This document shows positions 43,403 to 53,037 of a DNA stretch of 64,000 bases, piece by piece. The DNA lies in the NCBI RefSeq assembly GCF_026222555.1, contig NZ_CP098511.1:2399501-2463500 (forward strand). Direction: 5' to 3'. The position numbers and the translations under genes are program-made. Each line of letters opens with the position of its first letter. Within the stretch, counting starts at the first letter, position 1. Source of the DNA: Aquimarina sp. ERC-38 (GTDB taxonomy: Bacteria > Bacteroidota > Bacteroidia > Flavobacteriales > Flavobacteriaceae). The notes below the pieces were generated by a model. It saw only the letters and a program-made list of their open reading frames with translations. It did no database searches and was not told where the DNA came from.

Positions 43403-43740
43403 TGAGTAAATCTTACAGCTTAAAAAATGTAAATGAATTGTCAGGCGGTGATGAAGATTTTATTAATGTATTAGTACAAACTTTTCTGGAAGAAATTCCC
43501 CCGGATATAGACAGTATGGTACAGGCAGTAAATCAGGACAATCCCCAAATGGCCTATCAGTATGCGCATAAAATGAAACCTAATCTGCAACTTTTTGATA
43601 TCGATCTTCAGAAACAAATTAAGCAGGTAGAATCCTGGTCTAAAGACAATAAGAAAAAAGAAGAAATACTACCCATCGTAGAAAAAATAGTGAAAACGGT
43701 CAGTAAAGCCATTAGCGAATTAAAAGTAGACTTCGCTTAG
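43402..43740 (+). CDS. Histidine phosphotransfer (Hpt) domain protein
   Basis: A 112-residue protein with the Hpt four-helix pattern: [20 protein letters not shown], then the phosphoacceptor His56 in [15 protein letters not shown]. It carries phosphoryl groups between sensor hybrids and response regulators. It overlaps the FAH-like gene by one base and precedes cinA by a single nucleotide. No kinase is adjacent. Confidence 0.88.
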   Translation: MSKSYSLKNVNELSGGDEDFINVLVQTFLEEIPPDIDSMVQAVNQDNPQMAYQYAHKMKPNLQLFDIDLQKQIKQVESWSKDNKKKEEILPIVEKIVKTVSKAISELKVDFA

Positions 43741-43741
43741 C

Positions 43742-45004
43742 ATGTTAGCTGAGATAATTACCATTGGAGACGAAATTCTAATTGGTCAGATAGTAGATAG
43801 TAATTCTGCATTTTTAGGTAAAGAACTTAATAAAATTGGCATTGATGTTTATCAGATTACTTCGATAAGTGATGATCAGAAGCATATCTTAAACGCTCTG
43901 GAAGAGGCTAAGAATAGGGTAGATATCATTTTAATTACCGGAGGTTTAGGTCCTACCAAAGACGATATTACAAAACATACTTTAACAGAATATTTTGATG
44001 ACACTCTAGTCGAAAATAAAGAGGTGTTGCTTCATATTGAAGCTATTTTTAAAAAGTATATTACCACTCCGATTTCTGATCTTAATCGTCAACAGGCTTT
44101 AGTTCCTTCTAAAGCAACCGTTTTAATGAATGCTTATGGGACTGCTCCCGGTATGTGGCTGGAAAAAGACAAAACTGTCTTTGTTTCCATGCCCGGCGTA
44201 CCTTTTGAAATGAAAAACTTGATGAAAGCAGAAGTGCTTCCGCGACTTATTAAAAAATTTGACCGTCCTTATATCATCCATAAAACCGTATTGACTTACG
44301 GGCTGGGGGAAAGTGCTATTGCTGAAAAAATTGATGCATGGGAAAACCAACTTCCACCCTTTATAAAATTAGCCTATTTGCCTAATTTAGGAAGGGTACG
44401 ATTACGTCTTTCTGCACGTGGTACTAATAAAGTACAATTAGAGGAAGCTTTAGATAAAAATATAAAAGCCCTGTATCCGTTGATTGGGGATATCATTAGT
44501 GGTTTTGAAGAAGATTCGGCTATTGAAGAGTTGATTGGCAGAATTTTAGTTGAAAACAAACAAACCCTTGCGGTAGCGGAGAGCTGTACCGGCGGTAAGA
44601 TTGCTCAGGTCTTAACAGCAAGGGCAGGAGCTTCTGGTTTTTTTAAAGGAGGTGTGACTACTTATGCCACTACTTCTAAAATAACTGTTTTGGGGGTTTT
44701 AAAAGAAACTATAGAAACCTATAGTGTTACCAGTCATGAAGTAGTTAAAGAAATGGCATTGGGAGCAAAACAGATTTTTGAAGCTGATTATGCAGTTGCC
44801 ACCACAGGAAATGCCGGACCGTCAAAAGGAGACGGTGATGTTGAAGTAGGTACGGTATTTATTGGCCTGGCAACGCCTACGGATATCTATTCTTATCAAT
44901 ATACTTTTAGTAATAACCGGGAACGTACTATAGGTAAATCCGTTAATAAATCCTTTGAACTTTTACTTAAAGAATTACGGGCAACTACTCTTAGTAAAGC
45001 TTGA
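43742..45004 (+). CDS. cinA: CinA family nicotinamide-nucleotide amidohydrolase / competence-damage inducible protein
   Basis: A 420-residue CinA-type protein. The first 170 residues are a MoCF-like domain ([38 protein letters not shown]); the last 150 are the CinA C-terminal deamidase domain ([33 protein letters not shown]). The C-terminal domain recycles NMN to NaMN. It is the last gene of the tight FAH-Hpt-cinA group. Confidence 0.95.
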   Translation: MLAEIITIGDEILIGQIVDSNSAFLGKELNKIGIDVYQITSISDDQKHILNALEEAKNRVDIILITGGLGPTKDDITKHTLTEYFDDTLVENKEVLLHIEAIFKKYITTPISDLNRQQALVPSKATVLMNAYGTAPGMWLEKDKTVFVSMPGVPFEMKNLMKAEVLPRLIKKFDRPYIIHKTVLTYGLGESAIAEKIDAWENQLPPFIKLAYLPNLGRVRLRLSARGTNKVQLEEALDKNIKALYPLIGDIISGFEEDSAIEELIGRILVENKQTLAVAESCTGGKIAQVLTARAGASGFFKGGVTTYATTSKITVLGVLKETIETYSVTSHEVVKEMALGAKQIFEADYAVATTGNAGPSKGDGDVEVGTVFIGLATPTDIYSYQYTFSNNRERTIGKSVNKSFELLLKELRATTLSKA

Positions 45005-45111
45005 AAGATGAAGTAAATCCTAATCTTAGTTTTCTGAAAATTCGTACTTGTAGTTTAGTCGGTATAATCATATTTAATCCGGGAATAGGTTTAAAAATCA
45101 TGGATTTTTAG

Positions 45112-45142
45112 TTGTATGTTCTTTAAATAATTCGTTAATTTG
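45112..45142 (+). promoter_or_regulatory. Predicted promoter of the rpmB operon
   Basis: TTG at 45112-45114, a 20-nt spacer and TTAATTTG at 45135-45142 (seven of eight positions of the best consensus TAnnTTTG) lie about 38 nt before the rpmB start codon. Confidence 0.6.
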
Positions 45143-45179
45143 CACCCTGTTTTAAAATAACACTTTAATTCCGAAGAAA

Positions 45180-45416
45180 ATGTCAAGAGTTTGCGAACTT
45201 ACAGGTAAAAAAGCAATGGTAGGGAACAACGTTTCTCACGCAATGAATAAAACAAAGCGTAAATTTAACGCAAATTTGATTAAAAAACGTTTCTATATTC
45301 CGGAAGAGGATAAGTGGGTAACCTTAAAAATATCTACTTCGGCTTTAAAAAATATTAATAAAAACGGGATCACTGCGGTTTTAAAAGAGGCAAAAGCAAA
45401 AGGTTTTTATAAATAA
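45180..45416 (+). CDS. rpmB: 50S ribosomal protein L28
   Basis: A 78-residue basic protein beginning MSRVCELTGKKAMVGNNVSHAMNKTKRKF, the expected L28 sequence. First gene of a three-gene ribosomal unit with rpmG and a DUF4295 gene. It is followed by 25 nt before rpmG. Confidence 0.98.
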   Translation: MSRVCELTGKKAMVGNNVSHAMNKTKRKFNANLIKKRFYIPEEDKWVTLKISTSALKNINKNGITAVLKEAKAKGFYK

Positions 45417-45441
45417 AATCCTTTTATAACGATAGAATACA

Positions 45442-45624
45442 ATGGCAAAAAAAGGCAATAGAGTACAGGTAATTTTAGAATGTACCGAGCATAAGGCTAC
45501 TGGTAAACCTGGTACTTCAAGGTATATTACGACAAAAAATAAAAAAAATACTCCGGACAGATTGGAGATAAAAAAGTTTAACCCGGTTCTTAAAAAAATG
45601 ACCGTACATAAAGAAATCAAATAA
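45442..45624 (+). CDS. rpmG: 50S ribosomal protein L33
   Basis: A 60-residue protein with [18 protein letters not shown] and [26 protein letters not shown]. It is the Cys-poor form with only one cysteine, so it does not bind zinc. It lies 25 nt after rpmB and 8 nt before the DUF4295 gene. Confidence 0.97.
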   Translation: MAKKGNRVQVILECTEHKATGKPGTSRYITTKNKKNTPDRLEIKKFNPVLKKMTVHKEIK

Positions 45625-45632
45625 GATAAGTT

Positions 45633-45785
45633 ATGGCAAAGAAATCAGTAGCATCTTTACAGACCGGTTCTAACAGATTAACGAAGGCTATTAAAATGGT
45701 TAGATCTCCAAAATCAGGAGCATATACTTTTGTCGAAGCAATTATGCCACCGGATGCTGTAAAAGATTATTTTAATAAAAAATAA
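45633..45785 (+). CDS. DUF4295 small basic protein
   Basis: A 50-residue gene, MAKKSVASLQTGSNRLTKAI..., ending YFNKK. DUF4295 proteins occur in Bacteroidota directly behind rpmG and are probably ribosome associated. It is the third cistron of the rpmB unit, followed by a clear terminator. It is short but its composition and constant location make the call strong. Confidence 0.93.
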   Translation: MAKKSVASLQTGSNRLTKAIKMVRSPKSGAYTFVEAIMPPDAVKDYFNKK

Positions 45786-45808
45786 AGGTGATAAAAACCT
45801 GATAAAGT

Positions 45809-45834
45809 AGCCATTTCATGAATTTGAAATGGCT
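45809..45834 (+). terminator. Intrinsic terminator of the rpmB operon
   Basis: AGCCATTTCA (45809-45818) and TGAAATGGCT (45825-45834) form a perfect 10-bp stem with a 6-nt loop, followed by CTTTCTTTTTA. Confidence 0.9.
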
Positions 45835-45991
45835 CTTTCTTTTTATATTAGTGCCGTTATTACGTAAGATAACACCTTGCGGATTCAAAAAGTACTAATT
45901 ATAACAATTACATTGTTTAGTATCAATTTCCTTAAGTTGCATTCATCCATACGGAAGTACGTATTAACCATAATCTATATCAATTAATCAC

Positions 45992-46945
45992 ATGAGTTTT
46001 TTTAAAAAAATATTTTCTTCCGAAAAAAAAGAAACCCTTGATAAAGGATTAGAAAAAACCAAAACCAGTTTTTTTTCAAAGCTAAGTAAGGCTGTTGCCG
46101 GTAAGTCTAAAGTAGATGATGATGTCCTGGATAACCTGGAAGAAGTGTTAGTAACTAGTGATGTGGGCGTAAAAACTACCATCAAAGTAATAGACCGGAT
46201 TGAAGAAAGAGTTTCTAAAGATAAATATCTAGGTACGGAGGAATTAAACCGAATTTTACGTGAAGAGATTGCCGGATTACTTTCTGAAACTAATACCGGA
46301 AACGCTACGGATTTTGTAATTCCTGAAAATAAAAAACCATATGTATTAATGGTGGTTGGAGTCAATGGGGTAGGTAAAACTACAACTATTGGTAAATTAG
46401 CCTATCAGTTTAATAAGAAAGGGTTAAAGGTAGTTCTAGGAGCGGCCGATACCTTTAGGGCTGCTGCGATTGACCAGTTACAAGTTTGGGCAGACCGGGT
46501 CAAGGTACCCATTGTAAAACAGGAAATGGGAAGTGATCCTGCATCTGTTGCCTTTGATACCTTACAATCAGGTGTAAATCAAAATGCGGATGTCATCATC
46601 ATTGATACTGCAGGGAGATTACATAATAAGGTAAATTTAATGAATGAGTTGACCAAGGTGAAACGAGTTATGCAAAAAGTAATTCCCGACGCACCTCATG
46701 ATGTATTATTGGTACTGGACGGATCTACCGGGCAAAATGCTTTTGAACAAGCAAAGCAATTTACTGCCGCTACCGAAGTAACTTCGCTGGCAGTAACTAA
46801 ACTAGACGGAACAGCCAAAGGAGGTGTAGTTATAGGGATTAGTGACCAGTTTCAAATTCCGGTAAAATATATAGGTGTTGGTGAAGGGATTGAAGACTTG
46901 CAAGTGTTTAATAAACACGAATTTGTAGATTCGTTTTTTAAATAA
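45992..46945 (+). CDS. ftsY: Signal recognition particle receptor FtsY
   Basis: A 317-residue SRP receptor GTPase that targets ribosomes making membrane proteins. The N domain is about residues 20-100, the G domain begins at GVNGVGKTTTIGKLAYQ; DTFRAAAIDQL, DTAGRLHNKVNLMNEL, TKLDGTAKGG and GVGEGIEDLQVF follow. The short N-terminal tail, lacking the acidic A domain of E. coli FtsY, is normal for the phylum. It follows the ribosomal unit. Confidence 0.98.
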   Translation: MSFFKKIFSSEKKETLDKGLEKTKTSFFSKLSKAVAGKSKVDDDVLDNLEEVLVTSDVGVKTTIKVIDRIEERVSKDKYLGTEELNRILREEIAGLLSETNTGNATDFVIPENKKPYVLMVVGVNGVGKTTTIGKLAYQFNKKGLKVVLGAADTFRAAAIDQLQVWADRVKVPIVKQEMGSDPASVAFDTLQSGVNQNADVIIIDTAGRLHNKVNLMNELTKVKRVMQKVIPDAPHDVLLVLDGSTGQNAFEQAKQFTAATEVTSLAVTKLDGTAKGGVVIGISDQFQIPVKYIGVGEGIEDLQVFNKHEFVDSFFK

Positions 46946-47038
46946 TTCTTGTTGTTATAGCAATCAGACAGGTCTGTTTTATATAAGGATTGTGCTATTT
47001 TAAAGCCCTAACCTTTCTTTAATTTTAAAAATAAGTTC

Positions 47039-48709
47039 ATGATAAAATTTATCCGATTTATAATACTATCGCTAATATTTAGTCTGTTTTTTGGTTGTAA
47101 AAAAGAAAAGAAGGGTTCTATTATTATAGAAGAAGAAGTTGTATTGGTTAAAGATACAATCCGTACGGATCATACAGAGGTTAAAGATTTTAGGGAATTT
47201 AAAGTAACAGATTCAAAATTTATAAATCAGGAAACTCTATGGAAACCTTTTAAAACCGAACTAGATGCTTTTGGGCATTCTACATACGATAGTTTAAAGC
47301 CATTTATATTAGAACGGACTATCCCGGAAATACAACACAGTGTAGCCGATGGTGATTTTACTTATGAGGAACTGGTGCTTTTTTACCTATACCGCATTCG
47401 TAAGTTTGATCGGCAAAATAAGCTTTCTTTAAATGCTGTTATTTCTTTAAACCCTAAAGCACTGGAGACCGCAAGAATTTTAGATAGTTCAGAAGAACGA
47501 ATTGATGCCAATTCAATTTTCGGAATGCCGGTTTTATTAAAGGATAATGTTAATACAAAATATATGACAACTACTGCCGGTGCCGTGGTGTTTTCTGATA
47601 ATAATACAAACGATGCTTTTATTACCGAACGTTTAAAAGAAAAAGGAGCCATTATTTTAGGAAAAGCGAATTTAAGCGAATGGGCGTATTTCTTTTGCGG
47701 GGATTGCCCGAGTGGTTACTCAGCAATAGGCGGACAGACTTTTAATCCTTACGGAAGACGTTCCATAGATACCGGTGGTTCCAGTTCCGGAAGTGGTGTC
47801 GCAGTAGCAGCTAATTTTTGTGTGGCTGCCGTTGGTACGGAAACGTCCGGTTCTATTCTATCGCCTTCCAGTCAAAATTCTGTAGTTGGCTTAAAACCAA
47901 CGATCGGATTGCTGAGTCGTACGGGAATTGTCCCTATTTCAAGTACATTAGATACCCCTGGTCCTATGGCAAAATCAGTGATTGATGCAGCTATCCTTTT
48001 ACAATCTATGGTAGGTATTGATGAAGAAGATCCTGCTTTTAAAGATAGCCCTGAGGTAAAGGAGTTTTATACTCAGGGGTTCGGTAGTGCTTCCGTAAAA
48101 GGAAAAAGATTTGGAGTAATGACCACGTTAAAAGAAGATAGTTTGTACCTGGAAGCCATTGATGTTTTAAAAAATCAGGGAGCAATTTTAGTAGAAATTG
48201 TTCCTGAGGCTATTGAATTGCCAGACTTTATCAGGTTGCTAAATTTGGATATGAAAAAAGATCTTCCGGAGTATATTTCAAAACAAGGAGCTCAAAATCT
48301 ATCGGTTAAAAATGTAGCAGATGTAATTACTTATAATATGGAAAAAGACACCATATCAACTGCTCCTTACGGGCAAAAACTATTTAATGGGATTGAAGCT
48401 GATAAGGGTTCATTAGAAGATCTAAAAGTAATCAGGGATACATTATTCTCCAGGGGTTTACAATTTTTTGAGCGTCCCATGCAAGCATACCGATTAGATG
48501 CCGTACTATCCATAAATAATTACCATGCGGGCTATGCAGCGGTTGCGAGATATCCGGCTTTAACCATTCCTATGGGGTATACGAATAAAAACGAACCCGA
48601 AGGATTAACTATAATTACAACGCCATTTAACGAGGAACAATTATTGGAATGGGGTTATGTCTACGAACAAGCATCTAAAAAAAGGAAGATTCCCAGACAG
48701 TATCAATAG
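47039..48709 (+). CDS. Exported amidase (amidase signature family) lipoprotein
   Basis: A 556-residue amidase with a lipoprotein signal (lipobox FGC). The catalytic Lys-Ser-Ser triad of the family is visible: Lys in MPVLLKDNVNTKYM and the Ser-rich DTGGSSSGSGVAVAANFCVAAVG and TSGSILSPSSQNS. Family members hydrolyse diverse amides; being external, this enzyme may act on peptidoglycan- or peptide-derived amides. The substrate cannot be assigned. It is a single gene, convergent with a serine hydrolase gene. Confidence 0.92.
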   Translation: MIKFIRFIILSLIFSLFFGCKKEKKGSIIIEEEVVLVKDTIRTDHTEVKDFREFKVTDSKFINQETLWKPFKTELDAFGHSTYDSLKPFILERTIPEIQHSVADGDFTYEELVLFYLYRIRKFDRQNKLSLNAVISLNPKALETARILDSSEERIDANSIFGMPVLLKDNVNTKYMTTTAGAVVFSDNNTNDAFITERLKEKGAIILGKANLSEWAYFFCGDCPSGYSAIGGQTFNPYGRRSIDTGGSSSGSGVAVAANFCVAAVGTETSGSILSPSSQNSVVGLKPTIGLLSRTGIVPISSTLDTPGPMAKSVIDAAILLQSMVGIDEEDPAFKDSPEVKEFYTQGFGSASVKGKRFGVMTTLKEDSLYLEAIDVLKNQGAILVEIVPEAIELPDFIRLLNLDMKKDLPEYISKQGAQNLSVKNVADVITYNMEKDTISTAPYGQKLFNGIEADKGSLEDLKVIRDTLFSRGLQFFERPMQAYRLDAVLSINNYHAGYAAVARYPALTIPMGYTNKNEPEGLTIITTPFNEEQLLEWGYVYEQASKKRKIPRQYQ

Positions 48710-48732
48710 TTGTTGGGTTTAAGTGAGATAAA

Positions 48733-49845
48733 TTACTGATTCATAACTTCACTTAGTAATTCCCAAAGTTTATTATCAAAGTCAGAAGGACCTAGAGTAT
48801 TATTTCCAGCATCGTCACCTAAGCGAACAACCACGAGGTTTTGACTAGGAACAATATATAATTTTTGATCTCCTTTTCCTAACCCAGCTATAAGGTCGGT
48901 AGGTGCTGAAGAGAATAAGTTCTGATTAAAAACCTGTTCAGATTGAGGGAGTTGCACTTTGTTCTTTCCATTTAACCACCATAGATAGCCATAAGAAGGA
49001 TTCATTTCTTGTGACGTAGTAATCATATCTTTAAAGTAGTTTATATCCTTTAGAATGACTTCATCTTCCCACTTCCCCTGGTTTAAGCATAATAGCCCAA
49101 AACGTGCCATACTCCGGGCATCACTTTTAAAAATGTTTACATATCTTAATCTATTCCAGGCACCTTTCATTCCAATTTTCTGCTGAATTTTTGCAGCAGA
49201 GTACGATTCAAACGATTGTCCGGTTGCATTTTTAACAACATCCTGTAGTAAAATATAAGGAGCGTTGTGATAAAACCAACTCTCACCAGGTTCGTTTTTC
49301 TTAAGTAGACATCTTGGTTCCGTACAGTTGGTATTAGAAACTTTATAATCTAATCCCGTGGTCATAGTCAGGTGATTCTTTACCGTTATTCTATTTTCTG
49401 AAATGACGTCTAAAGAAGACCAACCAGTCCCTAAATACGTTGAAGAAGAGGTGTTGATATCTAAGTACCCTTCTTCCTGAGCAATACCAATGGTTAAAGC
49501 AGTAATGGTTTTTGCAGCTGAATTCCATGCATGTTCATCAGTTGAAGTAGCATTATTATAATATTCTTCAATAACTAATTTCCCATTTTTTAAAACAATA
49601 AATGCTTTTGAATTTGCAGTAGTTAAATAAGAATTTAAGTCTGTTAACTTTTGCGAATTCCACTGTAGAGAGGCTAATGAAGCGGTCTCCCAATCCTCAC
49701 TGTCTACGGGTGGAAAGTAAGTAGTTGAATCTGATAATAAATCAGGTTGATTTAAATTTTCTTCAGAGGTAGTATTGTCATCTGATGAACATGAGATACA
49801 TACTATAAGAAGTAAGGGTATTAGGTTTTGAAATGTCTTCATCAT
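48733..49845 (-). CDS. Serine hydrolase (class C beta-lactamase-like) lipoprotein
   Basis: A 370-residue protein of the beta-lactamase/transpeptidase-like family. Signal peptide with lipobox ISC (CSSDD). The catalytic SxxK is SAAK in HAWNSAAKTITAL, the Tyr-x-Asn is YHN in SWFYHNAPY, and a GKG-like motif near GLGKGDQKLYIVP stands for the third motif. Members include esterases, D-aminopeptidases and 6-aminohexanoate-dimer-hydrolase-like enzymes. The substrate is unknown. Confidence 0.9.
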   Translation of the reverse strand: MMKTFQNLIPLLLIVCISCSSDDNTTSEENLNQPDLLSDSTTYFPPVDSEDWETASLASLQWNSQKLTDLNSYLTTANSKAFIVLKNGKLVIEEYYNNATSTDEHAWNSAAKTITALTIGIAQEEGYLDINTSSSTYLGTGWSSLDVISENRITVKNHLTMTTGLDYKVSNTNCTEPRCLLKKNEPGESWFYHNAPYILLQDVVKNATGQSFESYSAAKIQQKIGMKGAWNRLRYVNIFKSDARSMARFGLLCLNQGKWEDEVILKDINYFKDMITTSQEMNPSYGYLWWLNGKNKVQLPQSEQVFNQNLFSSAPTDLIAGLGKGDQKLYIVPSQNLVVVRLGDDAGNNTLGPSDFDNKLWELLSEVMNQ

Positions 49846-49985
49846 TATGGGGCTTTTTGGTTTAGACTAGAACAAAATAAAAAAGGTTTATGTATTTATC
49901 AAATATTACGAGAGTAATTCGTTGAAATACAAAAGTATTACTAGCATCCCTTCTTATATCTTAAGTCAAACTAAAGATATCCTCG

Positions 49986-49993
49986 TATCTTTG
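49986..49993 (+). promoter_or_regulatory. -7 element for rimO
   Basis: TATCTTTG matches TAnnTTTG. It lies 28 nt before the rimO ATG at 50022; a TTA at 49961-49963 is in place of the expected TTG. Confidence 0.5.
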
Positions 49994-50021
49994 CAGCCTT
50001 AAATTGGCAGTTGCTTATTAT

Positions 50022-51323
50022 ATGAGAACAAAATCAGTTAAAAAGAACAAGATTAATGTGGTAACCTTGGGTTGTAGTAAAAACGTCTACGATAGTGAGG
50101 TGTTGATGGGGCAGTTAAAAGCCAATGGAAAGGAAGTGGCTCATGAAGAAGAAGGAAATGTAGTAGTAATTAATACCTGTGGTTTTATAGCTAATGCTAA
50201 AGAAGAATCTATTAATACCATTTTAGAATACGTTCAAAAAAAAGAAGAAGGCACTGTTGATAAAGTATATGTCACCGGTTGTTTATCCGAACGGTACAAA
50301 CCGGATTTACAAAAAGAAATTCCGGATGTTGATCAATACTTCGGCACTACCGAATTACCGGGTTTATTAAAAGTACTGGGGGCGGATTATAAACACGAAT
50401 TAATCGGAGAACGATTAACAACTACCCCAAAAAATTATGCGTATCTTAAAATTGCTGAAGGTTGTGACCGACCTTGTTCTTTTTGTGCCATTCCTTTAAT
50501 GCGAGGTAAACATCGTTCAACTCCAATCCAAGATTTAGTCACCGAGGCGGAAAAACTTGCTGCAAAAGGAGTAAAAGAATTGATATTGATCGCTCAGGAT
50601 TTGACTTACTACGGATTAGATCTTTATAAAGAAAGAAAGCTAGCCGAACTTTTAAAACATTTGGTAAAAGTAGAAGGAATTGAATGGATACGATTGCATT
50701 ATGCCTTTCCTACCGGATTTCCGATGGAAGTATTGGAAGTAATGAAAACGGAACCCAAGATTTGTAATTATTTAGATATCCCTTTACAGCATATTTCAGA
50801 TAAAATTTTAAAATCCATGCGTAGGGGAACTACCCAAGCTAAAACAACGGCTTTGTTATCTAAATTCAGAGCAACTGTTCCTGAAATGGCTATCCGTACG
50901 ACTTTAATCGTAGGATATCCCGGAGAAACCGAAGAAGATTTTCAAGTTTTAAAAGAATGGGTGAAAGAAATGCGTTTTGAACGATTAGGTTGTTTTACCT
51001 ATTCTCATGAAGAAGATACACATGCTTACCACCTGGAAGACGATGTTCCTGAAGAAGTAAAAATAGATCGGGTTAACCAAATTATGGAAATTCAGTCTCA
51101 AATCTCCTGGGAGTTAAATCAACAGCATATTGGAAGAACCTACAGAGTGTTGATAGATCGTAAAGAAGGAAGCTATTTTATAGGTAGAACCGAATTCGAC
51201 TCTCCCGATGTAGATAACGAAGTTTTGATTGATGCCACAAAGGACTACGTAAAAACAGGAGATTTTTATAAGGTGAAGATTAATAAAGCGGAGGATTTTG
51301 ATCTGTATGGGGAGGTGGTTTAA
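50022..51323 (+). CDS. rimO: Ribosomal protein S12 methylthiotransferase RimO
   Basis: Radical-SAM enzyme that methylthiolates an aspartate of ribosomal protein S12. From the ATG at 50022 it is 433 residues; a TTG 18 nt upstream would add MAVAYY. Three N-terminal cysteines (TLGCSKN, NTCGF, TGCLSE) bind the auxiliary cluster, the radical SAM motif is CDRPCSFC (CxxxCxxC), and a C-terminal TRAM domain is present. RimO rather than MiaB is supported by CAIPLMRGKHRS and VYDSEVLMGQL. Confidence 0.96.
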   Translation: MRTKSVKKNKINVVTLGCSKNVYDSEVLMGQLKANGKEVAHEEEGNVVVINTCGFIANAKEESINTILEYVQKKEEGTVDKVYVTGCLSERYKPDLQKEIPDVDQYFGTTELPGLLKVLGADYKHELIGERLTTTPKNYAYLKIAEGCDRPCSFCAIPLMRGKHRSTPIQDLVTEAEKLAAKGVKELILIAQDLTYYGLDLYKERKLAELLKHLVKVEGIEWIRLHYAFPTGFPMEVLEVMKTEPKICNYLDIPLQHISDKILKSMRRGTTQAKTTALLSKFRATVPEMAIRTTLIVGYPGETEEDFQVLKEWVKEMRFERLGCFTYSHEEDTHAYHLEDDVPEEVKIDRVNQIMEIQSQISWELNQQHIGRTYRVLIDRKEGSYFIGRTEFDSPDVDNEVLIDATKDYVKTGDFYKVKINKAEDFDLYGEVV

Positions 51324-51414
51324 TATTCTCAAAATTCAACCCCCGCATTAACTAAACATTAGCAATAGCATACCAAATGTCCGTGTATATTTAGGTTTTT
51401 AAAAAAAGTCGTGT

Positions 51415-53010
51415 ATGCTATTGAAAAGTATTCCGTTTAAGGAAACGAATTACTTCTCCGATTTAATTTGTGATTACCTAGATAATGTAGTAAAATTACA
51501 ACCTTTCTTCAACAGATATCCTTCTCTTGAAAATTTTAAAGAGCAAATAGCTGAAAAGCAAGCGTCTTTTCCTCAACAGCATAGAGAAACATTACATAAA
51601 GTCCTAACAGCGCAATGCGCTTCTTTTTCTATTTCTGAAGCTACTGAAAATAATATAAAACTCTTATTAAGGGAGAATACCTTTACGGTAACTACCGGAC
51701 ATCAACTAAATTTATTTACCGGACCCCTCTATTTTCTGTATAAAATTATTTCTGTGATTAACCTGGCAGAACAACTTCAGGAAGAATATCCGGAATATCA
51801 TTTTGTTCCGGTCTATTGGATGGCTACCGAAGATCATGATTTTGAAGAAATTAACTATTTCAATTTTAAAGGAAAAAAAGTGCGGTGGAACCGGGAGGCG
51901 GGAGGCCCCGTCGGTAGATTTGATACTAAAGGTTTAGATGAGGTATTAGCTATACTAAAAAACGAGTTTGGTACTTCTAATAATGCTACTCGGTTATTAA
52001 ACTTATTTGAAAAAGCTTATCTAGAACAAGATACGCTGGCAAATGCTACTCTATTTTTGGCCAATGAATTGTTTTCAAAATATGGGTTAGTAATTGTTGA
52101 TGGAGATTATAAGGAGTTAAAACGTCTGTTTATTTCACAAGTCAAGAATGAATTAGCAAAGCAAAATTCATACATTCAGACTGTGTATCAATCTCAGAAA
52201 TTAGAAGATCTTGGCTATAAAAAACAAGTAAACCCCAGAGAAATTAATCTTTTCTATATTAAAAACGGACTACGCGAACGAATTATTAAAGAAGAAGATA
52301 GATTTTATGTAAATGAAACTGAAATTTCCTGGACACAAGAAGAGTTATATAATGAATTAGAAACTGCTCCGGAAAAATTTAGCCCCAACGTTATCATGCG
52401 TCCATTATATCAAGAAGTAATTTTACCTAATTTATGTTATATCGGGGGAGGGGGTGAACTGGCTTATTGGTTCGAACTTAAATCTTATTTTGAATCGGAA
52501 AAAATTCCTTTTCCTATCTTATTATTAAGAAATTCTGTTTTAATACTTTCTGAAAAACAAAAACAAAAGCTTGCCAAACTAGAGGTTTCCACCAAAGATT
52601 TATTCTTAAAACAGCATGAATTAATCAATCGAATGGTAAGAAAAATATCAAATATAGACATTGATTTCAATCCTCAAAAACAACATCTACAACATCAGTT
52701 TAAAGAATTATACGAACTCGCAGAACAAACCGATACATCTTTTGTGAATGCTGTAAAAGCTCAAGAAATAAAGCAATTAAAGGGTTTGGATAAGTTAGAG
52801 GAACGATTACTAAAAGCGCAAAAACGAAAATTAAAAGATCAGGTTACCCGATTAACTACCCTTCAGAATGAACTATTTCCCAATCAAAATTTACAGGAGC
52901 GGATAGTGAACTTTTCTGAACTTTATTTAGAGTATGGCGAGGACCTGGTCAAAACTTTAAAAAATAATTTAGCCCCGTTAACTTTAGAATTTACGATCTT
53001 AAAAATGTAA
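51415..53010 (+). CDS. bshC: Bacillithiol biosynthesis cysteine-adding enzyme BshC
   Basis: A 531-residue protein that joins cysteine to the malyl-glucosamine precursor in the last step of bacillithiol synthesis. The motifs TTGHQLNLFTGPLYFLYKI, WMATEDHDFEEINYF and the C-terminal coiled coil (about 420-490) match the family. BshA and BshB are not in the window. Presence of bshC implies bacillithiol as the main low-mass thiol. Confidence 0.96.
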   Translation: MLLKSIPFKETNYFSDLICDYLDNVVKLQPFFNRYPSLENFKEQIAEKQASFPQQHRETLHKVLTAQCASFSISEATENNIKLLLRENTFTVTTGHQLNLFTGPLYFLYKIISVINLAEQLQEEYPEYHFVPVYWMATEDHDFEEINYFNFKGKKVRWNREAGGPVGRFDTKGLDEVLAILKNEFGTSNNATRLLNLFEKAYLEQDTLANATLFLANELFSKYGLVIVDGDYKELKRLFISQVKNELAKQNSYIQTVYQSQKLEDLGYKKQVNPREINLFYIKNGLRERIIKEEDRFYVNETEISWTQEELYNELETAPEKFSPNVIMRPLYQEVILPNLCYIGGGGELAYWFELKSYFESEKIPFPILLLRNSVLILSEKQKQKLAKLEVSTKDLFLKQHELINRMVRKISNIDIDFNPQKQHLQHQFKELYELAEQTDTSFVNAVKAQEIKQLKGLDKLEERLLKAQKRKLKDQVTRLTTLQNELFPNQNLQERIVNFSELYLEYGEDLVKTLKNNLAPLTLEFTILKM

Positions 53011-53037
53011 TTTGTATTTTCATTAAAGATATTTGTC

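Noticed and set aside
46945..47010. Hairpin after ftsY (CAGAC/GTCTG region followed by TTTT)
   Set aside because: Stem is only 4-5 bp with a very tight loop; not strong enough to call a terminator.
50004..50021. TTG start for rimO adding six residues
   Set aside because: The ATG at 50022 gives the usual RimO start and the extension has no conserved residues.
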